The position numbers and the translations under genes are program-made. Of a DNA stretch of 12,857 nt, positions 6,482-12,857 are shown one piece after another. A model generated the notes under the pieces. The model worked only from the letters and a program-made list of their open reading frames with translations. It was not told where the DNA came from and ran no database searches. Source of the stretch: Lentisphaerota bacterium (GTDB taxonomy: Bacteria > Verrucomicrobiota > Kiritimatiellia > UBA8416 > JAFGTH01). The number at the start of each line of letters is the position of its first letter. The first letter of the stretch is position 1. The stretch covers positions 1 to 12,857 of the forward strand of contig JAFGTH010000016.1 in assembly GCA_016934225.1 (NCBI GenBank), read 5' to 3'.

Positions 6482-7912
6482 ATGAAGAGACAGAAAAAAA
6501 GAAATTTTACGAAGAAGTCCTGCGACTATATTGTCGCTGACATGAGCCTTGCGAAATTCGGGCGCAGGGAAATGGATTTGGCAGAGCAAGAAATGCCCGG
6601 TCTTATGGTAGTACGCGAACAATATTCTAAGAGCAAACCGCTTAAGGGCGCCAGAATATGCGGATCGCTTCATATGACAATTCAAACGGCGGTATTGATA
6701 GAAACGCTTGTGAAACTGGGCGCAAAAGTTCGATGGTCAAGCTGCAATATATTCTCGACACAAGATCATGCGGCGGCGGCAATAGCGGCCGCAGGTATAT
6801 CGGTATTTGCGTACAAAGGAGAAAGCTTAACGGAATACTGGCGCTTTACTGACAGAATGCTGGACTGGGGGAACGGACTTGGACCAAATATGATCATAGA
6901 TGACGGTGGTGATGCCACGCTTTTTGTTCACCTCGGCTACAAAGCTGAAAATGATGAGAGAATACTGGCTAAAAAACCCGGCAGCAAGGAGGAAGCAGTA
7001 TTACTGGCGCAATTGAAACAATCGTTGCGTCGTGATCCGGGGCGATTCCATAGGATCGTAGAGCAAATTCGCGGCGTTTCAGAAGAGACTACAACCGGTG
7101 TACATAGACTTTACCAAATGAATGAGCGTGGCGAATTGTTGTTCCCGGCATTCAATGTAAACGATGCAGTGACAAAATCCAAATTCGACAATTTGTATGG
7201 ATGCCGGCATTCGTTAGTGGACGGAATTTGCAGGGCAACCGACGTGATGATAGCCGGCAAAGTGGCGGTCGTCGCTGGATATGGCGATGTTGGAAAAGGT
7301 AGTTGCCAATCCCTTGCCGGACAGGGCGCAAGAGTAATTGTCACAGAAGTGGATCCAATCTGCGCTCTTCAGGCGTCAATGGAAGGTTACGAAGTTATGA
7401 CAATGGATGAAGCCTGCAGAATCGGCGACATATTCATAACAGCTACCGGTTGTTGCGACGTAATCACCGAAAAACACATTCGAAAGATGAAAGATATGGC
7501 AATAGTGTGCAATATCGGTCATTTTGACAGCGAGATTCAGGTTGAGAAACTTGAAAAATACTCATGGGAAGAACTAAAACCCCAAGTTGATATTATTACA
7601 CTGCCGGGCGGAAAGCATATCATTCTATTGGCCAAAGGCAGATTGGTAAACCTTGGTTGCGCAACGGGACATCCGAGTTTTGTAATGTCGAATAGTTTCA
7701 CATGTCAGGTAATGGCACAAATAGAACTCTACACAAATCCGGGGAAATATCCGGTCGGCGTATATGTCCTGCCCAAAGCACTTGATGAAAAAGTTGCGCG
7801 TATTCACCTGCGAAAGGTTGGCGCAAAAATTGATCGCTTGACTACCAAACAGGCGTCATACCTTGGTATCAAACGTAATGGCCCATTCAAGCCGGATTCG
7901 TACCGATATTGA
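6482..7912 (+). CDS. ahcY: Adenosylhomocysteinase (S-adenosyl-L-homocysteine hydrolase)
   Basis: A 476-residue NAD-dependent enzyme that splits S-adenosylhomocysteine, the inhibitory product of SAM-dependent methylation, into adenosine and homocysteine. Visible motifs are SLHMTIQTAVLIETL (62-76), STQDHAAAAI (92-101), DDGGDAT (140-146), NVNDAVTKSKFDNLYGCR (225-242) with substrate-binding lysine and aspartate, the NAD motif GYGDVGKG (266-273), LGCATGHPSFVMSNSFT (391-407), and the C-terminal KPDSYRY that contacts the neighbouring subunit's cofactor. Residues about 165-205 form the extra insertion found in the long bacterial form. The usual CRESL is CRHSL (H243). The upstream binding site is weak (GAAAGA). 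It pairs with metK to run the activated methyl cycle; no homocysteine methyltransferase is in the window. Confidence 0.96.
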   Translation: MKRQKKRNFTKKSCDYIVADMSLAKFGRREMDLAEQEMPGLMVVREQYSKSKPLKGARICGSLHMTIQTAVLIETLVKLGAKVRWSSCNIFSTQDHAAAAIAAAGISVFAYKGESLTEYWRFTDRMLDWGNGLGPNMIIDDGGDATLFVHLGYKAENDERILAKKPGSKEEAVLLAQLKQSLRRDPGRFHRIVEQIRGVSEETTTGVHRLYQMNERGELLFPAFNVNDAVTKSKFDNLYGCRHSLVDGICRATDVMIAGKVAVVAGYGDVGKGSCQSLAGQGARVIVTEVDPICALQASMEGYEVMTMDEACRIGDIFITATGCCDVITEKHIRKMKDMAIVCNIGHFDSEIQVEKLEKYSWEELKPQVDIITLPGGKHIILLAKGRLVNLGCATGHPSFVMSNSFTCQVMAQIELYTNPGKYPVGVYVLPKALDEKVARIHLRKVGAKIDRLTTKQASYLGIKRNGPFKPDSYRY

Positions 7913-8801
7913 TTTGGCAATTCCATCCACATTGATATTGAACGCCAGCCGCACGAAAAGAGGTGGATCCGTTTATGGCATCCGCACTGCGCTTCTGCTT
8001 GCTGTAATAATGGCGTTGTGCTTTTTGATTAAATACGCAACCGCAGAAGACGGAGATTTGAAGCTTTGTTTTCCAATCGGAGAAACACTCACCTACAAGT
8101 TGAAATGGGGTCTGTTGACTGTCGGCGAAGCCGAATTGACAAGCAAGTGGATTGAGCGCGATGGGCGTCGGTTGATTGCCTTAAGCGCAAAGGCAATGAC
8201 CGGTAACATTATCGCCAAAATATATCCGGTTGAAGATCACATAGAAAGCATTGTGGATCCGGAAGATTTTCGGCCTATTGTGTACACACAGCGATTGCGC
8301 GAAGGAAATCACGTTCGGCATGACGTCACACGTTTTGAGTATGACAAGGAACGTGCCATTTGCGTGTCTCATATAGATCAAACAACGAAAATTATTCGCA
8401 TTAACAACAACATTCGGGATGTGCTTTCTCTTCTATATTACATGCGATCAAAGAGTTTTGGAGCAGGGCAACGAGTTGAGTTCCAGGTTCTGGTTGATGA
8501 CGAGATTTTTGAACTTGCTGTTGAAGGGATTGATTACGATATAATCAAAGTTTATAACGCGGGTAAGATAAAATGTCTGCGTGTGCGGCCCCATGCAAAA
8601 TTCGGCGGTATTTTCTCTAGAGGCGGAACAGTACAAATATGGTTTTCCGACGATCGTCGGAGAATATGCACAGCAATGAAGGGCAAAGTGCCAATGGCAC
8701 ATATGCGCGCAAGCCTGCGTAATGTTTCAGGCCCTGGCGCCAATACGTGGCCTGGCCCGGAAATTCGATTTGATAACGCTGAAGTTAACAGTGACGACTG
8801 A
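7878..8801 (+). CDS. DUF3108-family exported protein (start uncertain)
   Basis: From FPIGETLTYKLKWGLLTVGE onward the protein has the DUF3108 layout: an opening (F/Y)PxGExLxYxxxWGxxxxGxAxL, a central DHIESIVD and RPIVYTQRLREG, DVLSLLYYMR, and a C-terminal VQIWFSDDRRRICTAMKGKV. DUF3108 proteins are envelope-associated beta-rich proteins of unknown function. A hydrophobic export segment lies at 7989-8046 (ALLLAVIMALCFLI, then ATA|ED). The start is unclear. I give the first in-frame ATG (7878), which overlaps ahcY by 35 bases and puts about 40 residues before the hydrophobic segment. TTG codons at 7863, 7914, 7932 and 7938 and ATG 8010 are alternatives, none with a good binding site. The good site at 7956-7967 serves ATG 7975, which is out of frame; a one-base indel would resolve this. 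It follows ahcY and precedes fabZ by 75 bases. Confidence 0.75.
   Translation: MAHSSRIRTDIDLAIPSTLILNASRTKRGGSVYGIRTALLLAVIMALCFLIKYATAEDGDLKLCFPIGETLTYKLKWGLLTVGEAELTSKWIERDGRRLIALSAKAMTGNIIAKIYPVEDHIESIVDPEDFRPIVYTQRLREGNHVRHDVTRFEYDKERAICVSHIDQTTKIIRINNNIRDVLSLLYYMRSKSFGAGQRVEFQVLVDDEIFELAVEGIDYDIIKVYNAGKIKCLRVRPHAKFGGIFSRGGTVQIWFSDDRRRICTAMKGKVPMAHMRASLRNVSGPGANTWPGPEIRFDNAEVNSDD
7956..7977 (+). promoter_or_regulatory. Strong ribosome binding site with an out-of-frame ATG
   Basis: AAAAGAGGTGGA at 7956-7967 is the best Shine-Dalgarno match in this region and lies nine bases before ATG 7975 (counting from the end of GAGGTG). That ATG opens only a 10-codon frame (MASALRFCLL) ending at TAA 8005-8007, followed by TAA 8008-8010. 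The DUF3108 frame is one base off. The last base of the second stop is the first base of ATG 8010, which is in the DUF3108 frame. Confidence 0.6.
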
Positions 8802-8876
8802 CTGCGGTTTTGATATTCTCAAGTCAATGCTGGAATGATATACAGGGTTATTATAGGTAATTAGGAGGCTTTAGAT

Positions 8877-9323
8877 ATGCCGGAATTTGGAATTGAAGAA
8901 ATTATGAGCATACTGCCGCACCGATATCCATTTCTTTTCGTTGATCGCGTGGTGGCGTGTGACGATAAAACAAAAATAACCGCGATAAAAAATGTGACGA
9001 TTGACGAACCGTTCTTCCAGGGCCATTTCCCGGGATTGCCGGTAATGCCCGGGGTTCTTCAGTTGGAAGCCATGGCGCAAACTGCAGCAGTGCTCGTCGG
9101 ACGAAGTCTGAAGGAAGCCGGTGGAATTCCTTATTTCATGTCAATAGATAACGCCAAGTTCAGAAACGTCGTAAAACCCGGCGATCAACTAAGAATAGAA
9201 ATAGAAGTTGTCAGGGCAAAGGGCAAACTCATACGTTGCAAAGGCGAAATATACGTTGGCGATACGTTGACATCCGAGGCCGAATTAATGGCCATGATAA
9301 CCGATCAGAAAGCGAAAGCGTGA
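8877..9323 (+). CDS. fabZ: 3-hydroxyacyl-[acyl-carrier-protein] dehydratase FabZ
   Basis: A 148-residue hot-dog-fold enzyme that removes water from 3-hydroxyacyl-ACP during fatty acid elongation. The family signatures are complete: LPHRYPFLFVDRV (13-25), FQGHFPGLPVMPGVLQLEAM (47-66) with catalytic H50 and E64, and a typical C-terminal CKGEIYVGDTLTSEAELMAM. It has the length of stand-alone FabZ and is not fused to LpxC, as occurs in some Bacteroidetes. The start is well supported by AGGAGG at 8863-8868. The stop shares a base with the lpxA start (TGATG at 9321-9325), so translation is likely coupled. FabZ and LpxA draw on the same 3-hydroxyacyl-ACP pool, so joint expression helps balance phospholipid and lipid A synthesis. 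Confidence 0.97.
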   Translation: MPEFGIEEIMSILPHRYPFLFVDRVVACDDKTKITAIKNVTIDEPFFQGHFPGLPVMPGVLQLEAMAQTAAVLVGRSLKEAGGIPYFMSIDNAKFRNVVKPGDQLRIEIEVVRAKGKLIRCKGEIYVGDTLTSEAELMAMITDQKAKA

Positions 9324-10093
9324 TGATTCATCCGACCGCAATTGTAAATCCAGGCGCTGAAATTGGCGAGGACGTCGAAATAGGAGCATATTCCGTCATC
9401 GGTCCGAAAGTAAGAATCGGCAGAGGAACGCAGATTATGCCACATGCTGTCATTGACGGCGCGACAACTATAGGCGCTGACTGCAGAATATTCCCGTTTG
9501 CCTGTATTGGCACACAAACTCAAGACCTGAAATTTACCGGCGGAGAAACATTTGTCCAAATAGGCGACCGCACAACAATACGAGAGTATGTAACAGTGAA
9601 TTGTGGCACAAACGAAGGTGAAACCACCAGAGTAGGTTCTGATTGTTTGCTCATGATATCTTCTCACGTTGCCCATGCTTCAATTATTGGAAACGGGGTG
9701 ATTCTTGGTAACGCAACCGGGTTGGCCGGTGAAGTTACGATCGAAGATTTTGCGATTGTGAGCGGTCTGACCGGAGTGCATCAATTCACGAAGATCGGGC
9801 GGTATGCCTTCATCGGCGGTTGTTCCAAAATTTCGCAGGACTGTCCGCCTTTCATGATCGCGGAAGGCAATCCCGCCGTGGTTCGCGGAATAAACAGCGT
9901 CGGAATCAAACGCCACGGCATGAGTGAGGAAAGTCAAAGGCAGTTGAAGCAAGCCTACAAAATCATCTATCGCGAAGGGTTTTCAGTGCGAAATGCAATT
10001 GAAAAAATAAGATCCGATCCGGATATGTCGTCGGAAGAAATATCATGCCTGATATCATTCGTTGAAAGTTCAAAACGAGGTATCATTAGATAA
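9323..10093 (+). CDS. lpxA: UDP-N-acetylglucosamine O-acyltransferase LpxA
   Basis: A 256-residue cytoplasmic enzyme that performs the first step of lipid A synthesis, moving a 3-hydroxyacyl chain from ACP to UDP-GlcNAc. The N-terminal two-thirds is a left-handed beta helix of hexapeptide repeats (IHPTAIVNPGAEIGEDVEIG and onward). QDLKFTGG (67-74), SSHVAHAS (113-120) with the catalytic base H118 (E. coli H125), GVHQF (151-155) and IGGCSKISQD (164-173) are conserved, and the C-terminal helical part ends in the family's typical RGIIR. G166 lines up with E. coli G173, the chain-length ruler position. ATG 9323 is the start; the longer reading from 9236 lies inside fabZ. gspD follows after 15 bases. 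Confidence 0.97.
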   Translation: MIHPTAIVNPGAEIGEDVEIGAYSVIGPKVRIGRGTQIMPHAVIDGATTIGADCRIFPFACIGTQTQDLKFTGGETFVQIGDRTTIREYVTVNCGTNEGETTRVGSDCLLMISSHVAHASIIGNGVILGNATGLAGEVTIEDFAIVSGLTGVHQFTKIGRYAFIGGCSKISQDCPPFMIAEGNPAVVRGINSVGIKRHGMSEESQRQLKQAYKIIYREGFSVRNAIEKIRSDPDMSSEEISCLISFVESSKRGIIR

Positions 10094-10108
10094 GAAGGAG
10101 CGACAGAA

Positions 10109-12052
10109 ATGCGTATGACACGGCGCACAGCAGTGCATGTAATTGTTGCGGCCATGTTTTTGTGTGGAGCCGCGTTTAGCGTCGGGCAGGATTCGAGTAA
10201 ACAGACGCAGACAAGCCACATAAGCAGGTCAGGACATATTAATTTCAGCTTTGATCAGGTTGATGTCAAAACATTCGTTAAGCTCGTAGGTGACATTACA
10301 GGACGAAAATTCGTCGTGGCTGACGACGTTGACAGGAAAATTACGATAGTATCGCCGCTGGTAAAACCTGATGAAGTTTACCCGCTTTTCTTATCAATTC
10401 TGGAATCGGCCGGATGCTCTGTAGTACAGGATGACAAAATTCATCGCGTTGTGGCGTTGCCTAAGAGAGAAATTCCGGTAGTGCCGGTAATAGGTGTTAA
10501 CGAACACGTCACATCACTCGGCGGTATCGTTACGAAAATATTTCACCTGCAAAGCGTATCAGCGCAGGATGTAGCAAGATTATTATCGTCGAGTATCAGC
10601 GGAGGTGCAAAAGGCGCCGTGGGCGCAATTGAAGAAACAAACCATCTCATCGTTACGGATACGGCTGAGAGCATTCGCCGTGTCGAAAAAATTGTCACCG
10701 AAATTGATCGGCCAGGATTGGCAAGAATCACAGAGATTGTTCCTCTTAAATTCGCAGGCGCGCAGGATGTGGCCAATCAACTGACGATGGCTGTGGCCGA
10801 AAACGTTACACGGGCTTCAGCATTGAGAAATAGATTGCCCACCGCACCCGACAGTTCTGGGGATTGGAACAAACGCGAGCCGTCCATAATTGCTTCACAG
10901 CATTCCAACAGTTTGCTTCTAGTAGGCACACAATCGCAAATAGCGGATCTCAAAAGAATAGTTGCCGACATGGATGTGGACGCTCCATCCGGACGAGGCA
11001 GATTGAATGCAATCTTTTTGAAGTATGTACCGGCTGAAGAAGCAGCGAAAAGCATAAGCACATTGCTTGAAAAAACATATAACAAGCAACAGCAACAACA
11101 GGATCAGCGCAGGATCGCCATCGCTCCGAGTGTTGTGAACAACGCGCTTCTTGTAGATGCTATGCCCGGCGATTTCGATGTGGTCAAGAAACTCGTGGAT
11201 CAACTCGATCAGATTCCACAACAAGTCCATATTGACGTCCTGATTATCGAACATAGTATTGATGATGATGTGAATATTGGTGTGGAAATGGCTGCCCTTG
11301 GAATGCCGTCTGAAGTCGGTGATTCAGTCGTTTTAGGCGCAAACACCCTCAACAGCGGCACGGATACGCTAATGAGCATGATACAAAATGGCGTTATTCC
11401 AGGCGGTTTGACCGTTGGGATCGCGCGCGGAATCAGAACTGATGCGGATGGCAATCTGTCCGTCGGTTATCCCGGAGTGCTGAATATCAATGCGTTTAAG
11501 AAAAAAGGCGCCGTAAAATTAAGATCCCAGACATCTCTAGAAGCGCAGAACAACAGAGAAGCCACCGTCAGTATTGTGAACGAAATACCAATTTTAAAAT
11601 CAACAATCGAGGGCGGATCCGGAACAGCTCGCGACGTAATACAGAATATAGACCGAATTGATGTAGGTGTGAAACTCAAGTTAACGCCACATGTGGTGCC
11701 CGGAGGAGATGTCCAAATGACGCTCAATCCAAGCATTGAAGCTGTGATTGATTCTGGATCAGGAGACGTTAATTATACGCCAACCATTGCGCGAAGAGAA
11801 GTTTCAACCACGGTTACCGTTCCCAACGGTAGAACAATTGTAATCGCAGGACTCACGAGAGAGGATCAATCAAAGGTGGTTAGAAAAGTGCCTATTCTAG
11901 GCTCAATTCCTATCCTTGGCATTCTTTTCAGACACAAAATAGAAAATTTGGAAAAAACAAACCTTATTATTCTGGTGACGCCTCATATAGTGACCGATAT
12001 AGCGGCTGCAGAAAATATTATGACAGATTGGCGTAAAAAGACCGATCTGTAA
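10109..12052 (+). CDS. gspD: Type II secretion system secretin GspD
   Basis: A 647-residue outer-membrane secretin, the channel through which type II secretion substrates leave the periplasm. Residues 1-26 form a signal peptide (MRMTRRTAVHVIVAAMFLCG, cleavage near SVG). The predicted order is N0 (about 43-118, INFSFDQVDVKTFVKLVGDI), N1 (about 140-200), N2 (about 206-290), N3 (about 297-370) and the secretin barrel (about 371-630), which includes RIDVGVKLKLTPHVV (516-530), TVTVPNGRTIVIAGL (568-582) and VPILGSIPILGILF (594-607), the hallmark near the gate. Five glutamines (327-331) sit in the N3 loop. The protein stops about 17 residues after LVTPHIVTD, so there is no long S-domain for a pilotin. 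AGAAGGAG at 10093-10100 supports the start. gspE follows after 35 bases. Confidence 0.94.
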   Translation: MRMTRRTAVHVIVAAMFLCGAAFSVGQDSSKQTQTSHISRSGHINFSFDQVDVKTFVKLVGDITGRKFVVADDVDRKITIVSPLVKPDEVYPLFLSILESAGCSVVQDDKIHRVVALPKREIPVVPVIGVNEHVTSLGGIVTKIFHLQSVSAQDVARLLSSSISGGAKGAVGAIEETNHLIVTDTAESIRRVEKIVTEIDRPGLARITEIVPLKFAGAQDVANQLTMAVAENVTRASALRNRLPTAPDSSGDWNKREPSIIASQHSNSLLLVGTQSQIADLKRIVADMDVDAPSGRGRLNAIFLKYVPAEEAAKSISTLLEKTYNKQQQQQDQRRIAIAPSVVNNALLVDAMPGDFDVVKKLVDQLDQIPQQVHIDVLIIEHSIDDDVNIGVEMAALGMPSEVGDSVVLGANTLNSGTDTLMSMIQNGVIPGGLTVGIARGIRTDADGNLSVGYPGVLNINAFKKKGAVKLRSQTSLEAQNNREATVSIVNEIPILKSTIEGGSGTARDVIQNIDRIDVGVKLKLTPHVVPGGDVQMTLNPSIEAVIDSGSGDVNYTPTIARREVSTTVTVPNGRTIVIAGLTREDQSKVVRKVPILGSIPILGILFRHKIENLEKTNLIILVTPHIVTDIAAAENIMTDWRKKTDL

Positions 12053-12087
12053 TTTAATGTATTTGTAAACATACGGATGAGAGATGC

Positions 12088-12857
12088 ATGTCTAATACAT
12101 CCAACAACACACAGCAGTCCGACGAAATTTGGCGGCTTGCGAGAGAATACGGACTTGACGCGCTTACATCGGTGGATGAAACGGCGTTTGATTCATCACT
12201 GATCGCAAATTTGCCGGTTGAGTGGGCTCGGTCCAATGCATTGCTTCCGATTCGATTGAACGGAGAGGCGTGTGTACTTACACACGATCCCGCTGCAGTA
12301 AGTCAACAGGAAGATCTCGCTCTTTTGGTCGGTGAAGACTTGCGTCCTATACTTGCACCGCAAGATTTAATAGCCGAGTGCATAGAAAAGGCATATTACA
12401 ACAAAGGCGATACCGCAGAGGGATTCCTGCAGGAGATGGGCGAAGTTGCAGGATCCGCTAAAGACAGAACAACAGACGGTGATCTTTTGCAGGTCGCCGA
12501 GAAAGCGCCCGTTACACAACTCATTAATCTCATTCTGCTCGAAGCGGTTAAAAAACGCGCTTCCGACATTCATTTTGAACCGTTCGAGGCAAATTTGCGC
12601 GTTCGGTACAGGGTTGACGGAGTATTGTACAATCAGACAGCGCCACCTAAACATCTGGAGGATGCGCTCGTGTCCCGGCTCAAGGTAATGGCGCATATGG
12701 ATATTTCCGAAAAAAGGTTGCCTCAGGATGGAATGGCCCGTGTCAGGGTGGGGGATAGGGCAATAGATGTCCGCGTATCCACGGTTCCGGTAGCGGAAGG
12801 AGAGCGCGTTGTTTTACGGCTCCTGGATCGCGACTCGGCGCTGCTTCCACTTAAGGA
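12088..12857 (+). CDS. gspE: Type II secretion ATPase GspE (GspE/PilB family), 5' part
   Basis: The frame is open from ATG 12088 to the window end, giving 256 residues of a cytoplasmic ATPase that drives pseudopilus assembly. Residues about 35-110 look like the N-terminal T2SSE/MshEN domain. From 140 the N-terminal part of the catalytic core is clear: APVTQLINLILLEAVKKRAS (140-159), DIHFEPFEANLRVRYRVDG (160-178), RLPQDGMARVRVG (210-222), and IDVRVSTVPVAEGERVVLRL (226-245). Walker A, the Asp box, Walker B and the tetracysteine motif lie beyond the window and cannot be checked. GGATGAGAG at 12075-12083 precedes the ATG; ATG 12084 in another frame stops after two more codons. Its place after gspD favours GspE over PilB. 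Confidence 0.9.
   Translation, partial: MSNTSNNTQQSDEIWRLAREYGLDALTSVDETAFDSSLIANLPVEWARSNALLPIRLNGEACVLTHDPAAVSQQEDLALLVGEDLRPILAPQDLIAECIEKAYYNKGDTAEGFLQEMGEVAGSAKDRTTDGDLLQVAEKAPVTQLINLILLEAVKKRASDIHFEPFEANLRVRYRVDGVLYNQTAPPKHLEDALVSRLKVMAHMDISEKRLPQDGMARVRVGDRAIDVRVSTVPVAEGERVVLRLLDRDSALLPLK

Noticed and set aside
7975..8007. The 10-codon frame MASALRFCLL as a true regulatory leader peptide.
   Set aside because: No attenuator hairpins or telling codon run are visible. A one-base indel that restores the DUF3108 start explains the site more simply, so it is reported only within the start-site finding.
9236..9322. Upstream extension of lpxA into fabZ.
   Set aside because: The hexapeptide fold begins at MIHPTA, and the TGATG junction at 9321-9325 marks a normal coupled start.
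11087..11101. A run of five glutamine codons in gspD as a possible repeat expansion.
   Set aside because: The codons are mixed CAA and CAG, and glutamine- or serine-rich loops are common in the N3 domain of GspD.
12446..12688. An 80-residue + strand frame inside gspE.
   Set aside because: It overlaps the conserved GspE core in another frame and shows no motif.

Overview
The window is a dense, ordinary-looking chromosomal segment in which every supported gene lies on the + strand. It comes from a Gram-negative (diderm, LPS-making) bacterium of moderate GC. LPS transport genes (lptC-like, lptA, lptB), lipid A genes (fabZ, lpxA) and a type II secretion secretin (gspD) and ATPase (gspE) show an outer membrane. 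The full-length HPr kinase HprK with HPr and enzyme I, in this order, and the HprK C-terminal style suggest the Planctomycetes-Verrucomicrobia-Lentisphaerae/Kiritimatiellae side of the tree. That placement is inference from memory of the families, not a search result.

Region 1 (1-5129) reads as one compact operon: a short gene tail (possibly kdsC), lptC-like, lptA, lptB, hpf, hprK, ptsH, ptsI. Gaps are a few bases or genes overlap by 8-14 bases. It combines export of LPS to the outer membrane, ribosome hibernation, and a phosphotransfer chain (PEP to EI to HPr, with HprK acting on a serine of HPr). No sugar-specific EII is present, so the chain looks regulatory here. The order resembles the E. 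coli lptC-lptA-lptB-rpoN-hpf-ptsN-rapZ-npr cluster, without rpoN and ptsN.

Region 2 (5130-8801) starts with the longest gap in the window (166 bases), which holds a plausible sigma-70-type promoter. It is followed by metK and ahcY, which make S-adenosylmethionine and clear S-adenosylhomocysteine, and then a DUF3108-family exported protein. The DUF3108 start is problematic: a strong ribosome binding site and ATG sit one base out of frame with the signal peptide.

Region 3 (8802-12857) contains fabZ and lpxA (one-base overlap), gspD, and the 5' part of gspE, which runs off the window. fabZ and lpxA compete for the same 3-hydroxyacyl-ACP pool; gspD and gspE begin a type II secretion locus.

I see no mobile element, tRNA, rRNA, CRISPR array, phage gene or defence system, and no evidence for a wholly new system. 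The points most worth a second look are the departures from the usual HprK active site, the out-of-frame start of the DUF3108 gene, the lpt-hpf-PTS gene order, and a drift in strand composition across the window.
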